DNA from: Exiguobacterium algae | GTDB lineage: Bacteria > Bacillota > Bacilli > Exiguobacteriales > Exiguobacteriaceae | Length of the DNA: 64,000 nucleotides | Reading direction: 5' to 3' | Assembly: GCF_018617875.1 (NCBI RefSeq) | Contig: NZ_JACSKZ010000001.1 | Coordinates: 744,001-808,000 of the forward strand | Shown here: in pieces, positions 44,450 to 53,699 of the stretch | Layout: every line of letters begins with the position of its first letter | Position numbering within the stretch: position 1 is the stretch's first letter | Program-made: the position numbers and the translations under genes | The notes under the pieces: generated by a model | Database searches by the model: none | What the model was told of the DNA's origin: nothing | Seen by the model: the letters and a program-made list of their open reading frames with translations, nothing else

Positions 44450-45204
44450 TGCGTATGGCCATTTTCAAACACGAATGGCGAGAGGCCTGGTCAAACAAAC
44501 GACTCATTTGGATTCCGATCGCCCTCATGCTATTGGCAGCAATGCAGCCGGTCACGCTTTATTTTCTTCCGGACATCCTCGCCTCAGGCGGTAATTTCCC
44601 GGACGGGTCGGTGATTGAAATCCCGACACCGACGCCGGAAGAAGTACTCGTCGCCGTCAGTGAGCAATTGAGACAAATCGGTCTGCTCGTCGTCTTATTG
44701 TCTGCGATGCACACGTTCAGTCAAGAACGGACAAACGGGACACTCGCCTGGCTGAAGTCGCTCCATATTCCTGCGACACGAATCGTCATCAGTAAATGGG
44801 GGCATTATGCGTTGTTGACGCTCGGCGGACTCGTCCTTGCTCAAGCCTCGGCCGCATACTATACGATGATTTTGTTTGATGCATTTGATGTGGGTGATTT
44901 CTTCATTTCGACGTTACTCCTTTCTCTGCATTTCGTCGTCCAACTGTCCATTTTCTTTCTCGTCGCCGCTCTTCTAGAGAGTGGTGTCGTCGCAGTGGTC
45001 GTCACGCTAGGACTTCATTTCATCATGTCGATTCTGATCGGTTGGATTGACCTTGACTGGATGCCTTGGCGACTCGGTCCACTGTCAGGCGAAGTACTGA
45101 TTGGGGACATCGAGCCATTGTGGCCGATTCTAACGAGTCTTCTCGTGATGGGCATTGCCCTTACACTCGCGTCGAAGAAGTTGCAATTTTTAAGTAAGAC
45201 ATAA
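44449..45204 (+). CDS. ABC-2 permease (YxlG-like)
   Basis: A 251-residue permease with six membrane spans. It starts MRMAIFKHEWREAWSNKRLI, a common ABC-2 beginning, and its start overlaps the ATPase stop (TGATG). It completes the three-gene transporter. The substrate cannot be told. Confidence 0.88.
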   Translation: MRMAIFKHEWREAWSNKRLIWIPIALMLLAAMQPVTLYFLPDILASGGNFPDGSVIEIPTPTPEEVLVAVSEQLRQIGLLVVLLSAMHTFSQERTNGTLAWLKSLHIPATRIVISKWGHYALLTLGGLVLAQASAAYYTMILFDAFDVGDFFISTLLLSLHFVVQLSIFFLVAALLESGVVAVVVTLGLHFIMSILIGWIDLDWMPWRLGPLSGEVLIGDIEPLWPILTSLLVMGIALTLASKKLQFLSKT

Positions 45205-45207
45205 GAA

Positions 45208-45236
45208 AACGAGCTCGATTTGAGCTCGTTTTCTTA
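45208..45236. terminator. Bidirectional terminator
   Basis: GAAAACGAGCTC and GAGCTCGTTTTC form a symmetric stem between the YxlG-like gene and the convergent unknown gene. Confidence 0.88.
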
Positions 45237-45629
45237 CATATCATGCTCTTTGATCAACACACGAAAACGCGGACGGACCATCAACTCGATTGTCGTCACG
45301 GTCCGTTTACGGTCTTCTGTCATGACAATCAGCAGCTCACCATGATCACGCCGGTCTTCCAAAATCTCGACCTTCCCGACCGTACGGAGCAACTGATAGT
45401 ACAATAAATCGCCATCCCGATTTTTAATATTGACCTCGAATTCATGATAACTCGGAGAAATTTTAAAATAAAACGTCTCTTCCCCGTTGGTGAACCGAAA
45501 GATAGATTCATCGTAGTAAAACGGTAACGACGAATCCATTCGTTTCGGTTCGACCGTACAAAATAAGGCCCATGCCATTTCGTCTGGGAACGACTCGCCT
45601 TCTTTTTTATTGAACTGCCATCCTTTCAT
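45234..45629 (-). CDS. Protein of unknown function, 131 residues
   Basis: I do not recognise this 131-residue soluble protein. It is mostly beta-rich (ETFYFKISPSYHEFEVNI, GELLIVMTED) and ends in a basic RPRFRVLIKEHDM tail. The ATG at 45629 has a GGATG-type context; no signal peptide is present. It is transcribed alone, between two transporter operons on the other strand. Confidence 0.7.
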   Translation of the reverse strand: MKGWQFNKKEGESFPDEMAWALFCTVEPKRMDSSLPFYYDESIFRFTNGEETFYFKISPSYHEFEVNIKNRDGDLLYYQLLRTVGKVEILEDRRDHGELLIVMTEDRKRTVTTIELMVRPRFRVLIKEHDM

Positions 45630-45773
45630 GTCGGGTCCCTCGCTTCACAACGGTTAATTTTCTGAATTATTCGACTATTATACCTCTTTCGATACACTAT
45701 TCAAAATTCCTGCAAACGGGAAGAAAACTTTATACGTCCTCCCCGTTATTGCTTCAGCGAAAGGAGCATCCTC

Positions 45774-46706
45774 ATGCCGATTATTGAACTCGACCACATT
45801 ACAAAACGATTCGGTGACACCGTCGCCTTGAACGATCTTAGCCTTCGGGTGGAGCCGGGTGAGCTGTTCGGTTTACTCGGACCAAACGGCGCCGGCAAAA
45901 CGACCGCCATCTCGGTCATGCTCAACCTGTACCCGGCCGACAGCGGCACCATTCGAATCTTCGACCAATCGATGCCAAAAGATGAGCTCGCCATCAAACG
46001 CCGGGTCGGGATCGTCCCGCAACACGTCTCCGTCTACGATCAATTGACCGTCTATGAAAACATTCAATTCTTTGCGGAGTTGTATGGCTTCAGTCCGACG
46101 GAAGCAAAACAAAAAACGGAGGCTGCCATCGCTTTCGTCGAATTGACGGCCCATCAAAAAAAGCGGCCGCCTGAGTTGTCCGGTGGTCTGCTTCGGCGCC
46201 TCAATATTGCATGCGGCATCGTTCACGAGCCTGAACTCATCTTCATGGATGAACCGACCGTCGCCATCGACCCGCAATCCCGCAACACGATTCTTGAAAA
46301 CATCCGGGAATTGAACCGTCGCGGTGCCACGATTATTTATACGTCACACTATATGGAAGAAGTCGAGATGCTGTGCGATCGCGTCGCCATCGTCGATGAA
46401 GGGAAAATCATCGCAGAAGGCACACAAGATGAGTTGAAGGACCGCGTCATGACGCTCGAGACCGCTCGCATCAAAGTGGACGCGTTGACGCCAAATTTAC
46501 TCGAACGCATCGAATCACTCGAACACGTGCAAAAAGTCGAGTATGAGGAACCCTTCATCGAAGTATCACTCGATAAAGATACTCCGCTTGCCCCGCTTCT
46601 AGACACGCTTCATCAAGAACATGTTCACTTCACATCCATTACCGTCGACCGTCCCTCTTTGAACACCGTCTTCCTCGCTTTGACGGGCAAGACGCTCCGG
46701 GAATAG
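45774..46706 (+). CDS. ABC-2 transporter ATP-binding protein (DrrA-like)
   Basis: A 310-residue ATPase with Walker A LGPNGAGKTT, signature LSGGLLRRLNIACGI, Walker B LIFMDEPTVAIDPQ and a C-terminal regulatory extension typical of DrrA/CcmA subfamily exporters. It heads an operon with two permeases and so forms an ABC-2 export system for a drug, lipid or polymer. The signature LSGGLLRR is slightly off the usual LSGGMKRR. Confidence 0.93.
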   Translation: MPIIELDHITKRFGDTVALNDLSLRVEPGELFGLLGPNGAGKTTAISVMLNLYPADSGTIRIFDQSMPKDELAIKRRVGIVPQHVSVYDQLTVYENIQFFAELYGFSPTEAKQKTEAAIAFVELTAHQKKRPPELSGGLLRRLNIACGIVHEPELIFMDEPTVAIDPQSRNTILENIRELNRRGATIIYTSHYMEEVEMLCDRVAIVDEGKIIAEGTQDELKDRVMTLETARIKVDALTPNLLERIESLEHVQKVEYEEPFIEVSLDKDTPLAPLLDTLHQEHVHFTSITVDRPSLNTVFLALTGKTLRE

Positions 46707-46717
46707 GAGGCACACCT

Positions 46718-47851
46718 ATGTGGACATTCATCAAATACGATGTCAAACAGCGGATGCGTGACCGGGCGACAATCTTTTGGATGCTGATTTTCCCTTTGAT
46801 TTTAATTTTCGGACTGGGGACGATGCTGTCGGCGGTTTTCAGCGACGAATTTAAACTTCCCGTTACCGATGTCGCCTACGTCGAATCCTCGACCGACCAA
46901 TATCGCGAACCGCTCGAATCGTTTTTAACGGATGAGGACATTCAAGCGTTCATTCGCCTCGTCCCGTACGACAGTCTCGAAGAAGCCGAAACGGGCGTCA
47001 ATGATGGAGACGCGGATGTCATCCTGCAGTTAGACGGAAGTGATTTGACGCTCCTCTACGAAGAACCGGCCACAATCGAGTTTGACGTGCTGGAGGCCAT
47101 TCTGACGCAGTACACCGCGATTGCCAACCAACAGATCTCTCTTGCCGAGTCTGGTGTCGCTGCCCCGTATGAAAACGAAAATTGGCTCGACAGCGAGAGC
47201 GTCGACCTATCAGGGAAGACACCGAGTTCACTTGAGTACTTCACAGTCACCATCTCGATCATGACCGCCCTCTTCGGCTCCTTTTACATCACGGCCATGG
47301 CGCGGGAAGAACAACCGAATACAGGAAGTTACTTGCGGATTCAGGCGGCACCGGTCCAAACGATTCAATATCGGCTCGCCCGAACCGTCAGCCGTTACGT
47401 CATCATTCTGCTCCAGCTCATTCTGTTGTTTTGGTTCAGTCATTTCGTTTACCGCACGTTCGATTTATCAAACGTCCAGTTCGGGACCCTTTTCCTGTCC
47501 TGGCTGGCCATTACCGCCTATGGTGTCACGGTCGGGTTTGTCATCGTCAGCCTGCCGAAATTGAGCTATACGACGAAAGACGCGGTCGTCAATGGATTTG
47601 TCGCGATCATCATGATCTTATCCGGCGGGTACGTGCCGGGATTTGATCAAGTCACGCTTCATTACGCACCGTGGGCCGAGTACGTGTTCATGCCGATCTT
47701 TATGCGGGACGGTATGCTTGCCATCCTATTACGTGACGGGGACACCACCGTCTTCTGGCAAAGCCTCGGACTCCTCGGGATTCATTTGATCATCCTTGGC
47801 ACGATCAGCTATCTTCTCGCGAAAGGAGCGAAACGCCATGGTGCTCATTAA
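46718..47851 (+). CDS. ABC-2 transporter permease
   Basis: A 377-residue permease of the ABC2_membrane_3 (YhgE-like) type. A single N-terminal span is followed by a 140-residue outside domain, then five spans from about residue 175. It lies 11 bases after the ATPase. Together with the next gene it makes the membrane half of the exporter. Confidence 0.9.
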   Translation: MWTFIKYDVKQRMRDRATIFWMLIFPLILIFGLGTMLSAVFSDEFKLPVTDVAYVESSTDQYREPLESFLTDEDIQAFIRLVPYDSLEEAETGVNDGDADVILQLDGSDLTLLYEEPATIEFDVLEAILTQYTAIANQQISLAESGVAAPYENENWLDSESVDLSGKTPSSLEYFTVTISIMTALFGSFYITAMAREEQPNTGSYLRIQAAPVQTIQYRLARTVSRYVIILLQLILLFWFSHFVYRTFDLSNVQFGTLFLSWLAITAYGVTVGFVIVSLPKLSYTTKDAVVNGFVAIIMILSGGYVPGFDQVTLHYAPWAEYVFMPIFMRDGMLAILLRDGDTTVFWQSLGLLGIHLIILGTISYLLAKGAKRHGAH

Positions 47852-48938
47852 ACACGTCGCCAAACGAATGCTGAGGAAGAAAGGACTTTGGGTCTTCACT
47901 TTCGTTTCGATGTTCGGCTTCGCCCTCATCCTCTCCTTCGTCGGGGGCACTTCGAGCTTGAACGCCTCCGTCGGCGTCGTCGACCGGGATGAAGGATTGA
48001 TGGCAGAACGATTGATTGAAGAGGCAGAACGTTTCGGACGCGTCACCCTGCTCGAATCAAACAGTGAAGATGTGTTACTAGAAGGTGAAGACATCGTCCT
48101 TGTCATCCCGGAAGGTTTCACAGATCAGCTATTCGCCGGAGAACAACCGACACTATCCTTCTCCGCAATCGAAGGAAGTGACGCCGCGCTCATCGAACAA
48201 GCGTTAAACGGACACCTCTCCCGGGAACGCCAATTACTCATCGCGAGCGATTACGATCCGGATCAATTCATCGCCCTCGCCGACCGGGAAAGCGAAAACG
48301 GCTACACGTTGTCGACTGAACCGTTTCAAGAGAGTGTCGCCACGACGGCTCGTACCCAAGCTTTCTTCGGATTGCTGTCGTTCATTATGATGTCGGCGTT
48401 TCTTCAGTTTATCCCGATTTTTGTCGCAGACGACCGGGACGAGTCCATCTATGCACGTTTATTCGCCTCACCCGTCACGCCGCGGCGCTATTTCGCTTCA
48501 TTGTTGCTCGCTTTTTACATCGTCGGGTTCGTCTATGTCCTGCTGCTCCTCGGTGTGAGCCTTGCCTTATACGGTCAGGATGTGTATGAACACTTCCCGA
48601 CATTACTCGCGCTCTTCTCGACCTATTTGCTCACATGTCTCGCCATCGGCTCCTTGATTGCCGTTGCCGCCTCGAATCGGGAAAAAGCGAACATCTGGCA
48701 AATCTCTGTCACGATGGCCTCCGCCATCACCGGCGGTGCGTTCATCAGCCTCAATTGGCTCCCTGAATCACTCACGCTTGTCGGACGGTTCCTGCCGACG
48801 TATTGGCTGAACGACGGGGTCATTACGATGTATGAAGGGCAGTTCCCGTTCCTGTCTCTCGGCGTTTTGATTATGATGACGGGAGTCGTTTTCCTGACTA
48901 CGTTGCTCGTCCTGAAAAAACGCCCGCTCACTGCCTAA
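47838..48938 (+). CDS. ABC-2 transporter permease, second subunit
   Basis: A 366-residue permease homologous to the preceding one in layout, with one N-terminal span, an outside domain and five C-terminal spans. I start at the ATG at 47838, with AAAGGAG nine bases upstream; it overlaps the preceding gene by 14 bases. The two permeases likely form a heterodimer. Confidence 0.9.
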   Translation: MVLIKHVAKRMLRKKGLWVFTFVSMFGFALILSFVGGTSSLNASVGVVDRDEGLMAERLIEEAERFGRVTLLESNSEDVLLEGEDIVLVIPEGFTDQLFAGEQPTLSFSAIEGSDAALIEQALNGHLSRERQLLIASDYDPDQFIALADRESENGYTLSTEPFQESVATTARTQAFFGLLSFIMMSAFLQFIPIFVADDRDESIYARLFASPVTPRRYFASLLLAFYIVGFVYVLLLLGVSLALYGQDVYEHFPTLLALFSTYLLTCLAIGSLIAVAASNREKANIWQISVTMASAITGGAFISLNWLPESLTLVGRFLPTYWLNDGVITMYEGQFPFLSLGVLIMMTGVVFLTTLLVLKKRPLTA

Positions 48939-48942
48939 ATCA

Positions 48943-48979
48943 AATCGAGTCCCCCTGTCTAGAGGAGGACTCGATTTTT
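48943..48979 (+). terminator. Intrinsic terminator
   Basis: AAATCGAGTCCCC and GGACTCGATTTTT pair around the loop and end the exporter operon. Confidence 0.88.
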
Positions 48980-49008
48980 CGTTTTGATTTCTTCACAATC
49001 ACCCGCAT

Positions 49009-49039
49009 CAAAAAAGACCGACAGATTTAGTCGGTCTTT
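49009..49039 (-). terminator. Intrinsic terminator
   Basis: On the minus strand AAAGACCGAC and GTCGGTCTT pair and end in TTTTTT. The stem overlaps the last codons of the PAS-GGDEF-HD-GYP gene. Confidence 0.82.
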
Positions 49040-51723
49040 GCAAGGTCTATTGTCGGCACAACTTTTTTGAAGAAAATTTCGACAAGCGCCGGGTCAAATT
49101 GTCCCCCGGACTCATTCTGAATCAGTTGTAACGCCTCTTCTAATGATTTTGCCTGACGGTACGGTCTTCCCGTCACCATGACATCGAATGTGTCGGCGAT
49201 GGCGATCATTCTCGAGGCGAGTGGAATCTCGTAGTCGCTAAGCCCTTTCGGATAACCCTTCCCGTCCCACCGTTCGTGATGGGCCAACACGATTTCTGAC
49301 AACGACATGTATTCGGGCACCGTGCTCAAAATATTATAGCTGATTTCGGGGTGGCGCTTGATTTCCCGCCACTCCGCATCTGTCAGTGGACCGGACTTGT
49401 CTAAAATCTCGTTACTAATGGCCACTTTCCCGATATCATGCAGGATAGCGGCTGTCCGAATCTCATTCACTTCGGATCCCGTGAATCCCATCGCTTCCGC
49501 GAGCATCCCGGAGTAGTTCGCGACACGTTGGGAGTGCGCCTCCTCGCGTGGTATTTTCTCGTAAAGCGTTCGCATGATCAGTTGAATCGAATGGTGACGT
49601 CGGCTCTGTTTCTCCGACACTTTATGATGATACATCCGGTCTTCCGCCAAGTTAAAGACGTCCGTTAGCGAAAGTGTGAAATCCTCTTTCACTGCTTCAC
49701 CGAAGGAAGCGGAAATCGGCAGACCTTCCACCGTCTGTTGTGTGAACAGTCGGCTCAACCGGTCTGAAATCTGTTTCGCCTCTTCGAGCGTCGTGTCCGG
49801 AGACAGGATGACGAACTCATCGCCTCCGATGCGGGCGACTTGATCCTTCACACGGAGCTCCTGTTTTAAGATGCTGGCCGCCTTGACCAACAGCTCATCT
49901 CCAATCAGGTGACCGAACGCGTCATTCGTCAATTTCAGACCATTGATGTCAATGACGATGAGAGAGAGCGGAAAATGTCTTTCTTCATCGAATTCAGAGA
50001 GTGTCTCTTCAAAGTAACGACGGTTTTTGACACCGGTCAATTGGTCGTGATAGCTCAAGTATTCGATTTCTTTTTCGTATTTTTTCTTCTCGGTGATGTC
50101 ACCGATGTATCCGTGCCAAAGCACGTGGTGGTCCGCAATCTTTTCCGGACGTGACGACCCTAAAATCCAGACCAAACGCCCGTCCCGTGTGTAGACACGG
50201 AACTCGGCGTCCCAAATCGTCAATTCAGAATAAGATTTTTCGATTGAGCGCATGACCCGCGGAAAATCCTCGGGATGGATTTGACTAAATACCACATCTG
50301 CATCCGCCATGATCTCCTCTGACGTGATCCCGAGCAGTTCTTCCAAACCCCGGCTAAAGAACGGAAAGTTGAACGTCGCGTCCGGTAACAGTTCGAACTG
50401 ATAAATCGCTCCCGGTACCTGATCGGAGAGTTTCGTCAGTAAGCGGTCGCGTTCCGCGAGCTTTTCTTCCAGTTGAATCCGGTCCGTCACATCTTTTGCG
50501 ACTGCGTAAATATAATTTCCTTGTACTTTACTATGCCACTCGATGGAACGGTATTCCCCATCCACCGTTCGGTAACGATTGACAAACCGGAACTGTTCTC
50601 CATGTCTCTTCAGTGCCCGGAAGGAAGCTTCAGTCTTCTCGACATCGTCCGGGTGAACCAATTCACGTATATCCATGTTCTCCAAGTCTTCCAGCGTGAA
50701 CCCGAGGATTCGCTCCCAAGACTTGCTCAGATGAAGTACACTTCTTGTTTCCAGGGAGAGAATGCATTCGAGGTCGACGGTAGCAAACCCTTCAAACATG
50801 GATTGTTTCGTCTCGCCCACCTGATGATCCGCTTTTGTCAATTGTTCCAGGACATGGACCAAGTACAGTTCGACGAGCCCCAACCGGTTCGCCGGCTTGT
50901 CTTTCTCCATAACAATCGTCAAATCGCCGTAAAAGATGCCGTCTTTTTCAATCTTAAAGAGCACAATCTCTCCGAACGAGAAAATGCGCATCAGATTCCG
51001 GACGAGCCGTTTCGGCAATACTCCATCAATCAACGGATCGAGCGTCTCAAACTGGAGCGGATTATTTTGTTCGTACAATTTCCGTCTTTCTGCAGTAATC
51101 GGCCATTTTTTCCCAACCGGATGAAATCCGAGAATGTCCAAGCTTCTCTCAATCATCTCATCGACTCCAGACAAGGCAACGGTCGTGTAATGGTCTCCAT
51201 CCTCATCCATCAAGTTGAGTGAGACCGCCTTCGCTCCGGTGAAATCCCGAATTTGATCGAGAAAATGCTGGTTAATCAGTAAATCACGTCCCGTCGACAC
51301 AAACCGATGGGAGACGTTGACGAGTTGCTTGAGGGCATTGTTCTCTTGGACATGACGTGTAATGTCATGAAAAGTCGTCGTGACATATCCGGGACGTTCG
51401 CTGAAAACAGACATTTCAAACCAGGCCTTATTACGACGTGAAAAGTGCTCAAACGTCACCGTTCCCCCATCACTCACGACCCGGGCGACTTGGACGAGCC
51501 ATTCCCGTTCGCTGTATTCAAAGTCTTTCAACATTTCTGTCACACGTGCACCGATAAAATGATCTCGCTTCATTTTCATGATCTTCTCAAACGAAGGATT
51601 CACTTCATGGAACTCATAATCAATCGGCTCAGAAGTGTCGTCGTAAATGACTTTGAACTCGACGTAACCTTGTGGCATATGCCGCAACAGCGTGGTGTAT
51701 GAAGATTGATCTTGATTCATCAC
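49027..51723 (-). CDS. PAS-GGDEF-HD-GYP cyclic di-GMP protein
   Basis: An 898-residue signalling protein with no membrane span. Sensory PAS domains occupy about residues 10-130, 310-425 and 430-550, with a GAF-like region between. The GGDEF domain (about 555-710) has RIGGDEFVIL and an intact I-site RVKD. The terminal HD-GYP domain (about 720-890) has HDIGKVAISNEIL and HHERWDGKGYPKG. It carries both a cyclase signature and a phosphodiesterase of the HD-GYP type. The net activity cannot be read from sequence. Confidence 0.93.
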   Translation of the reverse strand: MMNQDQSSYTTLLRHMPQGYVEFKVIYDDTSEPIDYEFHEVNPSFEKIMKMKRDHFIGARVTEMLKDFEYSEREWLVQVARVVSDGGTVTFEHFSRRNKAWFEMSVFSERPGYVTTTFHDITRHVQENNALKQLVNVSHRFVSTGRDLLINQHFLDQIRDFTGAKAVSLNLMDEDGDHYTTVALSGVDEMIERSLDILGFHPVGKKWPITAERRKLYEQNNPLQFETLDPLIDGVLPKRLVRNLMRIFSFGEIVLFKIEKDGIFYGDLTIVMEKDKPANRLGLVELYLVHVLEQLTKADHQVGETKQSMFEGFATVDLECILSLETRSVLHLSKSWERILGFTLEDLENMDIRELVHPDDVEKTEASFRALKRHGEQFRFVNRYRTVDGEYRSIEWHSKVQGNYIYAVAKDVTDRIQLEEKLAERDRLLTKLSDQVPGAIYQFELLPDATFNFPFFSRGLEELLGITSEEIMADADVVFSQIHPEDFPRVMRSIEKSYSELTIWDAEFRVYTRDGRLVWILGSSRPEKIADHHVLWHGYIGDITEKKKYEKEIEYLSYHDQLTGVKNRRYFEETLSEFDEERHFPLSLIVIDINGLKLTNDAFGHLIGDELLVKAASILKQELRVKDQVARIGGDEFVILSPDTTLEEAKQISDRLSRLFTQQTVEGLPISASFGEAVKEDFTLSLTDVFNLAEDRMYHHKVSEKQSRRHHSIQLIMRTLYEKIPREEAHSQRVANYSGMLAEAMGFTGSEVNEIRTAAILHDIGKVAISNEILDKSGPLTDAEWREIKRHPEISYNILSTVPEYMSLSEIVLAHHERWDGKGYPKGLSDYEIPLASRMIAIADTFDVMVTGRPYRQAKSLEEALQLIQNESGGQFDPALVEIFFKKVVPTIDLAKTD

Positions 51724-51838
51724 GTCCGTTCACTCCTTCACGTTATCTCTCTATGTTAGTTTACCGCATATTCGCTTCATTCCCTATTTTTTCCGAAACA
51801 ACCTTTCGATGACCGCTTCAATTCCAAACATTCATCTG

Positions 51839-51867
51839 TTGCTCCGGTTTTTGATTCACGTTATACT
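51839..51867 (+). promoter_or_regulatory. Promoter of padR-chrA
   Basis: TTGCTC (51839-51844) and TATACT (51862-51867), spacer 17, lie just upstream of an inverted repeat. Confidence 0.6.
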
Positions 51868-51869
51868 GA

Positions 51870-51895
51870 TTTCGAAATCCGATATCGAAATTCGA
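51870..51895 (+). promoter_or_regulatory. Candidate PadR operator
   Basis: TTTCGA-N9-TCGAAA (51870-51890) overlaps TCGAA-A-TTCGA (51885-51895) at the predicted transcription start. Binding of the encoded PadR protein is inferred. Confidence 0.5.
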
Positions 51896-51914
51896 TTTTA
51901 AGGAGTGAATTCAT

Positions 51915-52223
51915 TTGGAAGACCGCGTCCTGCGTAAGCTCTTTTTAGGTTTTATTCATATTCATATTTTGCATCATGCTGCCGAACATCCGGTATATGG
52001 GGCATGGATGGTCGAAGAATTAAAAGGCCACGGCTATGAAATCAGTGCCGGAACCTTGTATCCGATCTTACATGGAATGGAGAAAGACGGTCTTCTCGTT
52101 CGAACAAACGAGACGGTCGACGGTCATGTCCGAAAGAATTATGCGACGACGGAGAAAGGACTCCTCATTTTAAAAGAGGCCCGTCAAAAAGCTTATGAGC
52201 TATTCAAAGAAATCAAGGAGTGA
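51915..52223 (+). CDS. PadR family transcriptional regulator
   Basis: A 102-residue regulator with a PadR winged helix: the HPVYGAWMVEELKGHGYEIS segment, the ISAGTLYPILHGMEKDGLLV recognition helix and a VRKNYATTEKG wing. The start is a TTG with AAGGAG upstream. It shares an operon with chrA; PadR-type regulators of chrA are known in Bacillales. Chromate or drug sensing is inferred. Confidence 0.92.
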   Translation: MEDRVLRKLFLGFIHIHILHHAAEHPVYGAWMVEELKGHGYEISAGTLYPILHGMEKDGLLVRTNETVDGHVRKNYATTEKGLLILKEARQKAYELFKEIKE

Positions 52224-52227
52224 TGGT

Positions 52228-53412
52228 ATGACTACACAACGTGTGACGCTTAAAACGTTACTCGAAATTCTAATCGTATCGACCCGACTCGGGTTGACCT
52301 CGTTCGGTGGGCCGGTCGCCCATCTCGGTTATTTTCACGAGGAGTATGTAAGACGTCGTAAATGGATGGACGAGAAAGCCTACGCCGACCTCGTCGCGCT
52401 TTGTCAGTTCCTTCCCGGACCGGCGAGCTCACAGGTCGGGATTGGCATCGGGATCGTGCGGGGCGGTGTTTTAGGGGGCATCACGTCATTCATCGGGTTC
52501 ACCACCCCATCCGTCATCGCCTTGATCTTGTTCGCCCTATTCGTATCCGGTTTAGATGTGACAGATGCCGGATGGTTATACGGGTTGAAAGTCGTCGCTG
52601 TTGCCATCGTTGCCCATGCGGTCATGGGAATGGCCGGAAAATTGACGACAAACACGAAGACACGTACGATCGCTTTCTTCGCTCTCGCCGCGGTCCTGTT
52701 ATGGCAGACCACCTATAGTCAGGTACTCGTCATTCTCATCGCCGGACTGGTCGGATACCGGTTATTCAAACCGGAGAGCTCAACCGGTCAATCGACAGCC
52801 TTTCCACTTTCTAAACGTCTGGGCGCGACGCTTCTTTCGATTTTTGGCGCCTTGCTCATCGTGCTACCGCTGTTACGGGAAACGGTGGAGCTGCAGGCCG
52901 TCGCGTTATTTGACAGCTTTTATCGTGCGGGAGCACTCGTCTTTGGAGGCGGCCACGTCGTCTTGCCGCTCCTTGAGCGCGAGCTTGTGCCTGCCGGCTT
53001 TTTAAGTGAAGAAGCGTTCCTTGCCGGTTACGGGGCTGCCCAGGCCGTACCTGGTCCGCTCTTCACGTTCGCTTCTTATCTCGGGACGGTCATTGCCGGT
53101 GTCCCGGGTGGACTGCTCGCGACGTTCGCCATCTTTTTACCGGCGTTCCTCCTCATTCTCGGGGCACTCCCTTTTTGGAACGCCCTTCGTCATCATCCAA
53201 AAGTGGCCGGCGCATTGGTTGGGGTGAACGCCGCCGTTGTTGGAATCCTCGTTGCAGCCTTTTATCAACCAATCTTTACGAGTACGATTCACGATGCAGT
53301 CGATTTCGTCTTTGCCGCTTTCCTGTTTGTCATGATTGCTTACTGGAAACTCCCGCCTTGGGTCCTTGTACTCGTCGGTGTAGTCGGCGGGATGATCATC
53401 GGCACACTCTAA
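52228..53412 (+). CDS. chrA: Chromate transporter
   Basis: A 394-residue two-domain CHR protein. Each half has its own hallmark: LGLTSFGGPVAHLGYFHEEY and QFLPGPASSQVGIGIG in the first, and GALVFGGGHVVLPLLERELV and AAQAVPGPLFTFASYLGTV in the second. Full-length ChrA exports chromate. It begins five bases after padR's stop. The ATG at 52228 has AAGGAG seven bases upstream; the frame opens earlier at 52195. Confidence 0.93.
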   Translation: MTTQRVTLKTLLEILIVSTRLGLTSFGGPVAHLGYFHEEYVRRRKWMDEKAYADLVALCQFLPGPASSQVGIGIGIVRGGVLGGITSFIGFTTPSVIALILFALFVSGLDVTDAGWLYGLKVVAVAIVAHAVMGMAGKLTTNTKTRTIAFFALAAVLLWQTTYSQVLVILIAGLVGYRLFKPESSTGQSTAFPLSKRLGATLLSIFGALLIVLPLLRETVELQAVALFDSFYRAGALVFGGGHVVLPLLERELVPAGFLSEEAFLAGYGAAQAVPGPLFTFASYLGTVIAGVPGGLLATFAIFLPAFLLILGALPFWNALRHHPKVAGALVGVNAAVVGILVAAFYQPIFTSTIHDAVDFVFAAFLFVMIAYWKLPPWVLVLVGVVGGMIIGTL

Positions 53413-53437
53413 ATTTAAGGAACCTGTTCCCGCTTCG

Positions 53438-53467
53438 ACCGTAGACATCCTTCGTCTACGGTTTTTT
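53438..53467 (+). terminator. Intrinsic terminator of padR-chrA
   Basis: ACCGTAGACATC and CGTCTACGGT pair and are followed by TTTTTT. Confidence 0.88.
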
Positions 53468-53699
53468 GTCGATCAATCGTATGACACCAGGACCATTAAG
53501 ACGACATCTCGCCTTGACGACTCGTCCTGTTTCTATGTGCACAAGCCTGTCTGATCATCTGTCCAGTTTTTTAAGTAGGACGTGATATTTGATTGTTAAT
53601 CTTTTGAAACCTTTGCGCAATCGATGCTCGTTATACTGAAGAATGGATTCTAAAAAAAGGGAAATGTCCACTTTTAGTAGATAGAAAGGAAGTGGGGAC

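Noticed and set aside
53468..53699. Hidden gene or RNA between chrA and the acetyltransferase
   Set aside because: No frame with a ribosome-binding site and no clear hairpin beyond the chrA terminator was seen; only a weak TATACT near the gene start.
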